Source: JAUMBM01 sp964441755 (GTDB lineage: Bacteria; Bacteroidota; Bacteroidia; Chitinophagales; Saprospiraceae). From it: 15,293 nucleotides of DNA. Every line of letters starts with the position of its first letter. Position 1 is the first letter of the stretch. The notes beneath the pieces were generated by a model, which saw only the letters and a program-made list of their open reading frames with translations, searched no databases and was not told the origin of the DNA. The stretch spans positions 1 through 15,293 of the forward strand of contig CAYTVG010000039.1 in the NCBI GenBank assembly GCA_964441755.1. The letters are read 5' to 3'. Positions 1 to 7,038 of the stretch are shown here, in pieces. The translations under genes were made by a program, and so were the position numbers.

Positions 1-45
1 CACCCCCACATCATGCCCGCCGCTGGCGGGCATGATGTGGGGGTG
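1..45. repeat. Perfect 21-bp inverted repeat, 3-base loop (long hairpin 1)
   Basis: Bases 1-21 are the exact reverse complement of bases 25-45, with GCT at 22-24 as the loop. It lies in the gap downstream of the giant minus-strand gene, whose stop is at 112-114. No T-run follows on either strand within the window, so it is not a textbook intrinsic terminator, although a stem this long could stop RNA polymerase or protect a 3' end. The structure begins at the window edge, so it may extend further left. Confidence 0.85.
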
Positions 46-87
46 CTCATGTTTACCGGCGAGCGAAGCTCGCCGGTAAACATGAGC
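45..87. repeat. Perfect 20-bp inverted repeat, 3-base loop (long hairpin 2)
   Basis: Bases 45-64 pair exactly with 68-87 around the loop GAA. It abuts hairpin 1 (base 45 is shared) but its arm sequence differs, apart from a common TCATG. Two unrelated yet mismatch-free stems side by side suggest that the structure itself is kept, for example as a tandem 3'-end or termination structure, or as cruciform DNA. It lies 25 bases beyond the stop of the giant gene in that gene's direction of transcription. Confidence 0.85.
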
Positions 88-89
88 AT

Positions 90-113
90 AGCCCTACGCG
101 CTAATGGGCTTTT
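90..113 (+). terminator. Possible weak intrinsic terminator for a plus-strand gene to the left
   Basis: AGCCC (90-94) pairs with GGGCT (106-110) around an 11-base loop and is followed by T at 110-113 on the plus strand. It overlaps the stop codon of the converging giant gene. The stem is short and the T-run is only four bases, so this is tentative; it would serve an unseen gene arriving from the left. Confidence 0.3.
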
Positions 114-3100
114 ACTGCAACTCAACCCGTACTGTCTGTACACCCGCACTGCTATGCAGGCTCAGCGTATACAGGCCGCGCGCAAGCCCTGCCGGTGCCC
201 ACTCAAGCGTGTTTTCACCCGCATGTGCAGCATGCTTCATCTGTGCCACCTGGCGACCAAGGGCATCCGTTACGCGCACAAGCACTTCTTCTGCCTGAGC
301 AGCTTCAAAGCGCACAAACACGCGCTCGCGGGCCGGGTTGGGGAAGACGCGAAGTCCGGCAGCTATGCCCGGCTCGCTCACCTCCGTCACGTCACCCAGC
401 GTCAGCACCACCGGCTGATCAATGCTGCCCGCGATGCGGTTGGCGATGAACACCTGCTGGCCTGTGAGCGCATACTCCGCACCCGCCGACTCATCGTACA
501 GCCGGAAACTCAGCATGTCGCCCTCCTCGTTGCTGTAGACTGTCAGGAACAGCAGCCAGGCATCCAGGGCTTCGATGTAGACAGGCTTGGCCGCACCGCG
601 CACCTGACCTTCCATGAAGGCGCCTACTTCCGTATCGGAGGACAGGACATTCTCGCCTTCACCGTTGCGAACCAGCGCAATCACGTTCATGGTGTGCTCG
701 TACTCGGTCGGATTCACGGTCCAGTGCTCGCTCAGGCTCATGAGCTCGGGATCAGCACCGGAGCGGAATTCGACAGCCTCCTCATCCCACAGGCGGCGCG
801 GCGGATACTGCAGCGTACCCGGATTACTCAGCCGAAGCAGATAGCCCTGGGTCGGGCGCATAAAGCTCATGTTACCGATCCAGCCCACGCCCGCTACATA
901 CTGCGCGAAGGTCGTCTGGCTCTTGATAATATCGCCATTGAGCGGTACCAGCGACTGTAGCGCACTGTCGACCGTCATACCCTGCAGCGGCAGGTAACTG
1001 ATCCAGTTCCAGCCCTGTACAATCGGGATGGTTGTCGTCTCGAGGTTGACCGGGTTACCCAGCAGGATGATGGAATCAAGGCCTGTGGAACGGTATTGGT
1101 ACATGGTCAGATGCGACAGATTTTCCAGCGAACCAGCCCACACACTACCGGCGTTGAAATACTGGCTGAAGGCCGTTTGCCCCTTGATCGTCGCACCCTG
1201 CGGTGCTGTCAGGCTCGCCAGGGCTGTATTAATCGACGGATCCGGAAGATTCACATTGTACGATATCCAGTTCCAGCCCCAGAGGATGGGGATAGCTACC
1301 CGTACCAGGTTGTTGGTATGAATTACCTGCGGCACCAGGGGCGAGCCGATCAGGTCGTTCGTCTCAAAGGTAAAGCTCTCCACCGCATGGCCATACAGCA
1401 GGCAGGTTGAGGCATCCCAGATACGGAAGTTTACGGTTTCACCTGACACCTGATTGCTGTAGATCGTCAAAAATGCCAGGTAGCGATCCATATCGCGAAT
1501 GTACTGTACATAAGCAGACCCGCGGAGTTCGTCACCCACGAAAGCCCCGATCAGATCCAGCCGATCGGTCGACAGTTCTCCTTCGATGTCCAGCTGCACC
1601 GTCATGTTCATAGTGTAGCTGTAGGCCTGTGGGTTGACTACCCAGGCAGGATCCGGACAAGCTACGCGCAAATCGATGGGCAGCGGCTCAGGGCCCTGGG
1701 GCGTAATCATCTGCAGGGTGGTATTGTACAGGCCACCTACGATGTCGGCCGGGAAGCGGAAGGTAATCTCCGCAAAATCACCCGGCTGCACATTGCCAGT
1801 CAGCGGGAATACATCCATCCATTCAGGAATATCCACCAGGCTGAAGCCCGTGATACTGCCCCCCTGATTACGAATATTACGCTTAACAATCAGCTGGCTG
1901 CCCTCGAATACAAACTCATCGATGCGGCCGCCTTCCCAGTAGAGATTGTTGCGATTGACGAGGAACTCCCAGGCAATCGGCTCTGGTATAGCATTACCGT
2001 ACAGATCTTCGATACCCGCCACCGTCGCCCGGAGGGTATTGTTCTCGATAAATCGGTTGGGGATATTGGGGATGATAGATATCTTATCATTATTACAACT
2101 GATGACAGCATCTACGAGTATCCCCCCGTTAGTCATATCCTGCAGCGCGAGACTGTTGATATTGACATTGGTACCGATACCGTCGGCCGGGAAAATCCGG
2201 TCGCAGCGGATACGCTTGGAGAAGGTGATGGAGATATCGTCACCCGGATTGAGCACGCCATCACTTGGCTGAGGTGCACCGAACAGTTGCGGCGGACGCG
2301 TTTCCTTACGGCCTTTGATGACTGTGGAAATACCAGGGTTTAGAGATACATCGTAGCACTGCGTCACCGCCCGTATCTCGTAAGCACCATCTGACAGTTC
2401 CGTCATATCCCACTGCACGATCTTGAAGACCGGTGAGTTGGCAAACTCCGCTGCCGGCAGCTCCGCGATGTTGATCCAGGAGCCATCACCGCCCGTGCGG
2501 CGGTACTGTACCCGCACGATATCCAGATCCGGATCGTTATAGATATACTCATTCAGGGTGATAAACAAAATATTACCGTCATCCGGTGTCACCACCCAGT
2601 CCTGCAGCGGGAAGCCGATATCGATAGGACTGCAGGGCTCGAGGAAGAAAGCTGATAACTCCATACCATCGTAGAAAGGCTCCGGCGGAAACTCCCCTTC
2701 GTTAAACGCATCGTAGCGTGCGCCTTCGCAGGCAGAGATGGCGTAGAACAACAGGTTTTCATAATCATAAGCCTCCGGGCCGCGCTCAATGGTCACGACA
2801 ACATCCTGACCACCACCCGGCTCCACCAGGAAGCTGCCGCTGGAAGTTGCATTGCCCTGTACCCGTACCCGGGCACCCAGCGGATTGGTCTCACGCCACA
2901 GCTCGAGTGTATAGTAGCGCCACTCATCCGTCTGACTGGTATTGCCAATGGTGAAATTGAATACCGCAGCATCGTTCTCTGGTACGTTGACCGCTACGAT
3001 TTGGTCAGCTGTCAGGGTCACCCCCTCGCGCGGCCGCGTATTGGGCTCGTGTGGACAGGAAGACTCCCCACTACGAAGCTTGAACACCGGTGTACCAAAG

Positions 3101-6100
3101 ACGGGATCATCCAGGATGTCAACAGTAAAGTTATCACCCAGATCATCATCTGCCAGAGAGAAGCCCACCGAGCGCGACGTCTGGTTGGTGAAGCCTTGGG
3201 TGAAAGACTCCCCCCCCCCTATTTCAAAACCTACTGTACCCTTGACCCCTACTCCGTTGAAGGCATTACCCAACGTTAAGGCCATAGAAGCAGTGATTTC
3301 AAATTCATGCGAAACTTCCAGGGAGGCGGAATTGCTGGTCGACTGCGTCTGACTGTAGTTTGTAAGAGCGTCGAAACTGATATTTTCCTTAAATACAGCC
3401 TGTTCCTTAAGTCGCTTGTTGTATTCAATAATTCTTCTCCAGCTATCTGCAGAAGCTGTGTCCCCGATAAACTCCAAATCAGGAATTACATCCTTTATGA
3501 TTTGATACTGGCTGTAAACATACTTGGTGCCGAAACCCTCCGGCCAAACCCGCAGGTTACTTCCCAGCGTGAATTCGCACGAATCCGGATCAAAACCTAG
3601 TACATCGGTGGAGCTGAACTCAAAGTTTACAGCAGCCCCTACATACAGATCAGCATCATCCCCAAGTACCACATCACCTGTAGAAGTACTGTAAACAATA
3701 TCATTGGTCACACATACCTCTGCTGATTGCGTATTGGAAAAACCAAAGCGGGCACTGGCGGAAAAGTCTAACTCTGCAATGGCGTCTGTCTCTGTGATTG
3801 TACCCCCAACCGGTGAACCTGCGTAGGTAATCACTTTGGGAGCCATGTCTATAGTAGTAGATGTATTTAAGCTGGAATTGAAAAATGACGCATTAGACCA
3901 TGACTGACAATAAGTAGAACCCTCCGCCAGTGTAGCCGAAGAACCATCGCCCGGCGGATCGCGCAGGATGATCAGCGGCATAGCCGGGGAGGCCGTTGTA
4001 AAAGTCGACTCCCGCGAACGTTCCCCCAATACCACTACACGTTCGACCGAGGTTGCCTGCGAACCATTCACATTGGCCGTCACCTGCAGGAATTTTTCGT
4101 AGTTACCGGTGATATTGGGTACCCCTGCCCAGTATTCGATGGTATAGGTAGACGTATCGGAATCGACCGTGTAGGCTGAAAGATCCGCAATCTCATTGTT
4201 AATGGTTAACCGGAAAGAATCGAGGAAGCAGTCGCCGCCGTCATAGCGCTCGTACACCCGCACCTTGGTCTTATACAGGCGATTGCCATTGTTGGGGGAG
4301 GACTGTTCGATCATCTTGAGTCCGGTGCCCTCACAGCCGTTTTCTTCAAACGGCTGAATCAGCACGTTGGGCGGAGCGATGTAGATAAAATCAATCGTAT
4401 CCTTCTCGATTAGCCGCAGGTCTGTTTCCTGCCCCCCTTGTATCTGGAAGTAGTCGTAGATGATATTGTTGGAGTGCTCCGTCACACTGATGGCCATCGG
4501 GATGGGCGGAAGCCCCCGAAAGCGAAACTTTCCGTCAGGGTTATCCAGCGTAAGCTCCTGATAGTAACAGTCGTTGAGCGCCTGCGCCTTCACTTTTACT
4601 ACTGCACCATCGGGAATGACCGACAGACGGCATTTACCTCCGGCCATCTGGCCGACGACCTCGCGCTTGACCTGATTCTGGAAAAGCACCCCGGCCACCG
4701 GCCGGTTAAGGCGACGCACCTGAAAAAAGCCCGGACTGTAGACGTGATCGCTGAAGCGGGGAGAGAGTGTCACCGTTACCCCGGGTTCAAAATCAGCGAC
4801 AAAGCGGCCATTTTCATCTGTCTTAACCGGTGGGAAGTAGGGCTCCCCGTTGACCAGAATTTCTACTTCCTTTTGGTAGCAGAAGGTATTTTCAAATCGC
4901 ACAACGCCTGAGATGGTCACTGTGGACAAGTTGACAAAATCGACACCAGAAGCGGCCGTTGTACTTTCGTTGATGTTGATAACCCGTTGGCTAGGCTGAA
5001 ACAGGTTGGGCGTAGCTTCCTGCCGGTAAGTGATGATGGAAAAAGGTGCGTTGTAGACTGTACCGGTCCCACTCATCTGCGGGCCGTAGTCGAATACTTC
5101 CGTTCCATCACCCTCATCCAGCTGGAAATAGCTAAGCAGATAAGGATTGGCCACATCCGTGCCACCGCTGCCAAAAGGTGAAGCGTTGAGTTGTATGTTG
5201 GCGACCGTGAGTACGCTGTGGTAAAAAGCTACCTCGTCCAGCAGTCCCGTGTAAAAATCTGCAGCCGGACTGCCGACAGCCCCAAGTTGCCAGACATCAC
5301 CCGTCCACTCTCCACCGAGATCACTATAGGTGAAGGTATTTTGCAGATCACCATCCTTGTAATAAACTACCTGGCCTGTGTAAGCGTCCAGCGTAAAGGA
5401 AAGATGCTGGTAGACTGTGGTTGCGGGCCCTACTACCTGCGTCTCACCGTTGATGGTCAAAAAGAAATTGTTACTCTCTATGCCGAACACAAAGTCGTCA
5501 TCGCCTTTTGACAGCACCACCTGCCGCGACTGCAGATCAAACGGATGCAGGTTGATCTCGACTGTAGCTGTATCCGGCAGATCAAAATCGGTCAGGGTTG
5601 CGTAAGACGAGTAAGCAGCATTGAATTCCAGCGCATAGCGGGAGTAGAAATTCTTAATCGGTGTAGCCGTAAACGTCTGTGCCTGACTGTAATTAACCCC
5701 TTCGATGGCGTAGAAGCCTCCTTCGTCGGTAAAGCCGGCATTGTTGACCGGGGCGGCATCAGAACTAAAGCTTGCACCGTTGATGAAGGCATCCATGTTG
5801 TTATCAGAGAGATCAAATACCTTGGTTCCCAGACCTTCATCGAATTTCCAGTAAGCTACCAGATTGGCAGTAGACTTGGAGACCGTCAGGTCGCGCGTCA
5901 GAAAAATCTGGGTGCTGGTCAGCGGAGCATTGAACAGACGTACATCGTCGATGCGGCCGTGAAAAAAGCCCGTCTGGTCGCGGCGGCTGCCGATGGTAAA
6001 CAGCGCATCTTCACTGGCGATGGACGCCTTGGTTGACGATACATAGCGGCCGTCGACGTACAGCAGCAGCGAAATACCATTGTACACGGCTGTTACCTGG

Positions 6101-6990
6101 TGCCAGCCATTGGGATTTTCGGTAAATTCATGCGTAAGACTGGCTGTACCGCTGCCCGTGCCAATACCGGCTACTACCCCCTTACCGCTGCCGGCAGGTG
6201 TGGTGTGCAACCAGAAATTTTTGTTGAGGTCGCTGCCCAGGTCGATGATGCCGTCGCTGTCGTAGCCGTCATCGATCTTTACCCAGGCGGAGACTGTCCA
6301 CATATTGGTTGGCACCACCGGCAGGTGGGTTACACAGATGTAGTCATTGACGCCATCAAAGCGCAGTGAGCGCCCTACCGTGGGTGTGAGCTTGACCACC
6401 GCATTGGCTACCGGGTTACCGCTGAAAGTCTCCAGCTTGCCTGTCACGATACCGTTGGGATTGACAAAACCCACGGCACGCCCTTGGGCGCCATTGCCAA
6501 ACTGGTTTCGGCCATAGACGCTGTACTCATAAAATTCCCCCGCCTGCACGTTGAAGTCTATAAACTGGCTGATGCCCGGCTCTATCTGTGCCAGAAAAGC
6601 GCCGTCGCGCAGGACGATGAAGCCTGTTGTGGCTTCCGAACTCAGCGGATCAAGTTCCCAGTTGATGAGGACCCTATCAGGAAAATCACCCTGACTGACC
6701 CGTATGATTGGTGCCTGAGGGGGGATGAGAAAACGAGACCAAAAGCCTGACTGGATGGAATAGTTCTGAGTAACTCCCTTGCCTACGAAGTGCTGCGCAA
6801 TGGTGAAGCTCGTACGATTGCGGAAAGTAAAAGCATCGGTTGAGCTGCCGTAGTTGAACAGCACATCACCCTGCGTAATCGGCAGGCGGGAGGTTGGATC
6901 GCAGTCCGTTTCCGTCTGCGCAAGGGCAGTCGTCAGGGGTACGATCCATAGTAATAGTATGGTTGCGTAGTGATATATTACTTTAGTCAT
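112..6990 (-). CDS. Giant T9SS-exported multidomain surface protein (LamG, Ig-like, SbsA-like, repeat modules; type A sorting domain)
   Basis: 2292 residues. ATG at 6990 follows an A-rich leader; a signal peptide (about 1-24, ending TTALA before Q) is visible. Modules in order: Fn3-like (90-175); carboxypeptidase-regulatory-like domain interrupted by a LamG (183-446; LamG 207-365); second LamG (450-605); two carboxypeptidase-regulatory-like folds (690-760, 780-860); Cys-containing Ig-like region (880-990); low-GC unassigned block (990-1322) with DPVFGTPVFKLRSG and SCPHE; Ig/Fn3-like domains (1325-1560); SbsA-type Ig domain (1565-1678); BACON-like domain (1695-1776); module A (1782-1890); two GWNWIS repeats (1898-2063); second module A (2088-2198); T9SS type A sorting domain (2213-2292, with VFPNPA, LGR and GLYTL). 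The sorting domain implies Sec export, then T9SS passage and surface attachment or release. No catalytic residues are recognisable; an adhesive or carbohydrate-binding role is inferred. It is probably cotranscribed with the collar-domain gene 48 bases upstream. A G10 run spans codons 1258-1261. Confidence 0.93.
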   Translation of the reverse strand: MTKVIYHYATILLLWIVPLTTALAQTETDCDPTSRLPITQGDVLFNYGSSTDAFTFRNRTSFTIAQHFVGKGVTQNYSIQSGFWSRFLIPPQAPIIRVSQGDFPDRVLINWELDPLSSEATTGFIVLRDGAFLAQIEPGISQFIDFNVQAGEFYEYSVYGRNQFGNGAQGRAVGFVNPNGIVTGKLETFSGNPVANAVVKLTPTVGRSLRFDGVNDYICVTHLPVVPTNMWTVSAWVKIDDGYDSDGIIDLGSDLNKNFWLHTTPAGSGKGVVAGIGTGSGTASLTHEFTENPNGWHQVTAVYNGISLLLYVDGRYVSSTKASIASEDALFTIGSRRDQTGFFHGRIDDVRLFNAPLTSTQIFLTRDLTVSKSTANLVAYWKFDEGLGTKVFDLSDNNMDAFINGASFSSDAAPVNNAGFTDEGGFYAIEGVNYSQAQTFTATPIKNFYSRYALEFNAAYSSYATLTDFDLPDTATVEINLHPFDLQSRQVVLSKGDDDFVFGIESNNFFLTINGETQVVGPATTVYQHLSFTLDAYTGQVVYYKDGDLQNTFTYSDLGGEWTGDVWQLGAVGSPAADFYTGLLDEVAFYHSVLTVANIQLNASPFGSGGTDVANPYLLSYFQLDEGDGTEVFDYGPQMSGTGTVYNAPFSIITYRQEATPNLFQPSQRVININESTTAASGVDFVNLSTVTISGVVRFENTFCYQKEVEILVNGEPYFPPVKTDENGRFVADFEPGVTVTLSPRFSDHVYSPGFFQVRRLNRPVAGVLFQNQVKREVVGQMAGGKCRLSVIPDGAVVKVKAQALNDCYYQELTLDNPDGKFRFRGLPPIPMAISVTEHSNNIIYDYFQIQGGQETDLRLIEKDTIDFIYIAPPNVLIQPFEENGCEGTGLKMIEQSSPNNGNRLYKTKVRVYERYDGGDCFLDSFRLTINNEIADLSAYTVDSDTSTYTIEYWAGVPNITGNYEKFLQVTANVNGSQATSVERVVVLGERSRESTFTTASPAMPLIILRDPPGDGSSATLAEGSTYCQSWSNASFFNSSLNTSTTIDMAPKVITYAGSPVGGTITETDAIAELDFSASARFGFSNTQSAEVCVTNDIVYSTSTGDVVLGDDADLYVGAAVNFEFSSTDVLGFDPDSCEFTLGSNLRVWPEGFGTKYVYSQYQIIKDVIPDLEFIGDTASADSWRRIIEYNKRLKEQAVFKENISFDALTNYSQTQSTSNSASLEVSHEFEITASMALTLGNAFNGVGVKGTVGFEIGGGESFTQGFTNQTSRSVGFSLADDDLGDNFTVDILDDPVFGTPVFKLRSGESSCPHEPNTRPREGVTLTADQIVAVNVPENDAAVFNFTIGNTSQTDEWRYYTLELWRETNPLGARVRVQGNATSSGSFLVEPGGGQDVVVTIERGPEAYDYENLLFYAISACEGARYDAFNEGEFPPEPFYDGMELSAFFLEPCSPIDIGFPLQDWVVTPDDGNILFITLNEYIYNDPDLDIVRVQYRRTGGDGSWINIAELPAAEFANSPVFKIVQWDMTELSDGAYEIRAVTQCYDVSLNPGISTVIKGRKETRPPQLFGAPQPSDGVLNPGDDISITFSKRIRCDRIFPADGIGTNVNINSLALQDMTNGGILVDAVISCNNDKISIIPNIPNRFIENNTLRATVAGIEDLYGNAIPEPIAWEFLVNRNNLYWEGGRIDEFVFEGSQLIVKRNIRNQGGSITGFSLVDIPEWMDVFPLTGNVQPGDFAEITFRFPADIVGGLYNTTLQMITPQGPEPLPIDLRVACPDPAWVVNPQAYSYTMNMTVQLDIEGELSTDRLDLIGAFVGDELRGSAYVQYIRDMDRYLAFLTIYSNQVSGETVNFRIWDASTCLLYGHAVESFTFETNDLIGSPLVPQVIHTNNLVRVAIPILWGWNWISYNVNLPDPSINTALASLTAPQGATIKGQTAFSQYFNAGSVWAGSLENLSHLTMYQYRSTGLDSIILLGNPVNLETTTIPIVQGWNWISYLPLQGMTVDSALQSLVPLNGDIIKSQTTFAQYVAGVGWIGNMSFMRPTQGYLLRLSNPGTLQYPPRRLWDEEAVEFRSGADPELMSLSEHWTVNPTEYEHTMNVIALVRNGEGENVLSSDTEVGAFMEGQVRGAAKPVYIEALDAWLLFLTVYSNEEGDMLSFRLYDESAGAEYALTGQQVFIANRIAGSIDQPVVLTLGDVTEVSEPGIAAGLRVFPNPARERVFVRFEAAQAEEVLVRVTDALGRQVAQMKHAAHAGENTLEWAPAGLARGLYTLSLHSSAGVQTVRVELQ
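115..354 (-). other. T9SS type A C-terminal sorting domain of the giant protein
   Basis: Residues 2213-2292 show the usual pattern: VFPNPA, then a strand (RVFVRF), a turn with DALGR, then GLYTLSL and a final basic strand (VRVEL). In known T9SS cargo this domain directs passage across the outer membrane and is usually cleaved off, with the protein attached to a surface polysaccharide or released. Confidence 0.9.
397..729 (-). repeat. Module A, copy 2 (about 110 residues, unnamed)
   Basis: Residues 2088-2198 of the giant protein. Landmarks are W-T-V-N-P, a Y-x-x-T-M motif, G-A-F followed by Q-V-R-G-A-A, then FLTVYSN, then F-R-L-Y-D. It aligns over its whole length with residues 1782-1890 of the same protein and with a segment of the other T9SS protein at 14668-14988. 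I do not know an assigned name or function for it. Confidence 0.8.
802..1299 (-). repeat. Two tandem GWNWIS repeats (about 80 residues each)
   Basis: Residues 1898-1980 and 1986-2063 share GWNWISY, then a short helix-like stretch ending in AL-x-SL, then I-K-x-QT-x-F-x-QY, then W-x-G-x-(L/M), and a hydrophobic strand. They lie between the two module A copies, giving the order A-G-G-A before the sorting domain. I have the impression that this motif recurs in other large secreted Bacteroidota proteins, but I cannot assign a function. Confidence 0.75.
1321..1647 (-). repeat. Module A, copy 1 (about 110 residues, unnamed)
   Basis: Residues 1782-1890 of the giant protein. Landmarks are AWVVNP, AYSYTM, IGAFVGDELRGSA, AFLTIYSNQVSGE and FRIWD. 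It begins directly after the BACON-like domain and precedes the GWNWIS pair. The copy in the other T9SS protein is, if anything, closer to this copy in several blocks (AYS-x-TM, LRG-x-A, NQV-x-G). Confidence 0.8.
3025..3453 (-). other. Conserved but unassigned module in the giant protein
   Basis: Residues 1180-1322 begin with a charged helical stretch (WRRIIEYNKRLKEQ). A long Ser/Thr-rich alternating segment follows (about 1205-1280), which looks like amphipathic beta strands, and then a sharply defined end: DDDLGDNFTVDI, DPVFGTPVFKLRSG and SSCPHE. The last motif is familiar from large secreted proteins, but I cannot name a family. The alternating Ser/Thr strands resemble those of beta-hairpin pore formers only superficially. 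Confidence 0.5.
3210..3219 (-). repeat. Homopolymeric tract: ten consecutive G on the coding strand
   Basis: The plus strand reads C from 3210 to 3219. On the coding strand these are three GGG glycine codons (residues 1258-1260) plus the first base of the Glu1261 codon. Gain or loss of a base would shift the frame and remove more than 1000 residues, including all module A copies and the sorting domain. Such tracts are classic slipped-strand switches; variation at this one is not shown here. Confidence 0.9.
5176..5643 (-). other. LamG/concanavalin-like domain 2 of the giant protein
   Basis: Residues 450-605 follow the LamG plan: ALEFNAAYSSYATL, a VEINLHPF strand, VVLSKGDDDFVFGI, then YKDGDLQ, WQLGAV, and a closing LLDEVAFYHSVLT. 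A trailer (YFQLDEGDGTEVFDYG, 621-636) mirrors the one after LamG 1, so module and trailer appear duplicated as a unit. Carbohydrate or protein binding is the usual role of this fold. Confidence 0.8.
5653..6444 (-). other. Carboxypeptidase-regulatory-like domain split by LamG domain 1
   Basis: Residues 183-205 (TGKLETFSGNPVANAVVKL) are the first half of a carboxypeptidase-regulatory-like beta sandwich. Residues 420-446 (FTDEGGFYAIEGVNYS, then FTATP) are its second half. Between them sits a complete LamG (207-365; SLRFDGVNDY, WTVSAWVKI, WHQVTAVYNG, GRIDDVRLF) with its trailer (379-405; YWKFDEGLGTKVFDLS). This looks like a nested domain rather than a simple string of domains. Confidence 0.65.
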
Positions 6991-7038
6991 ATTTCATTTG
7001 CAATTGGTTAACGAATAAATTACCAAGTACCAATCGCG

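Noticed and set aside
13..960. Long plus-strand open frame of 315 codons opposite the 3' end of the giant gene
   Set aside because: It runs antisense through module A and the sorting domain, starts inside the hairpin region, and its translation is Arg/His/Ala-rich without domain-like patterns.
6983..6997. Four-codon reading frame (ATG AAA TAT GAC TAA) overlapping the start of the giant gene
   Set aside because: It could couple or dampen initiation, but such tiny frames arise often by chance in A/T-rich leaders and nothing else supports it.
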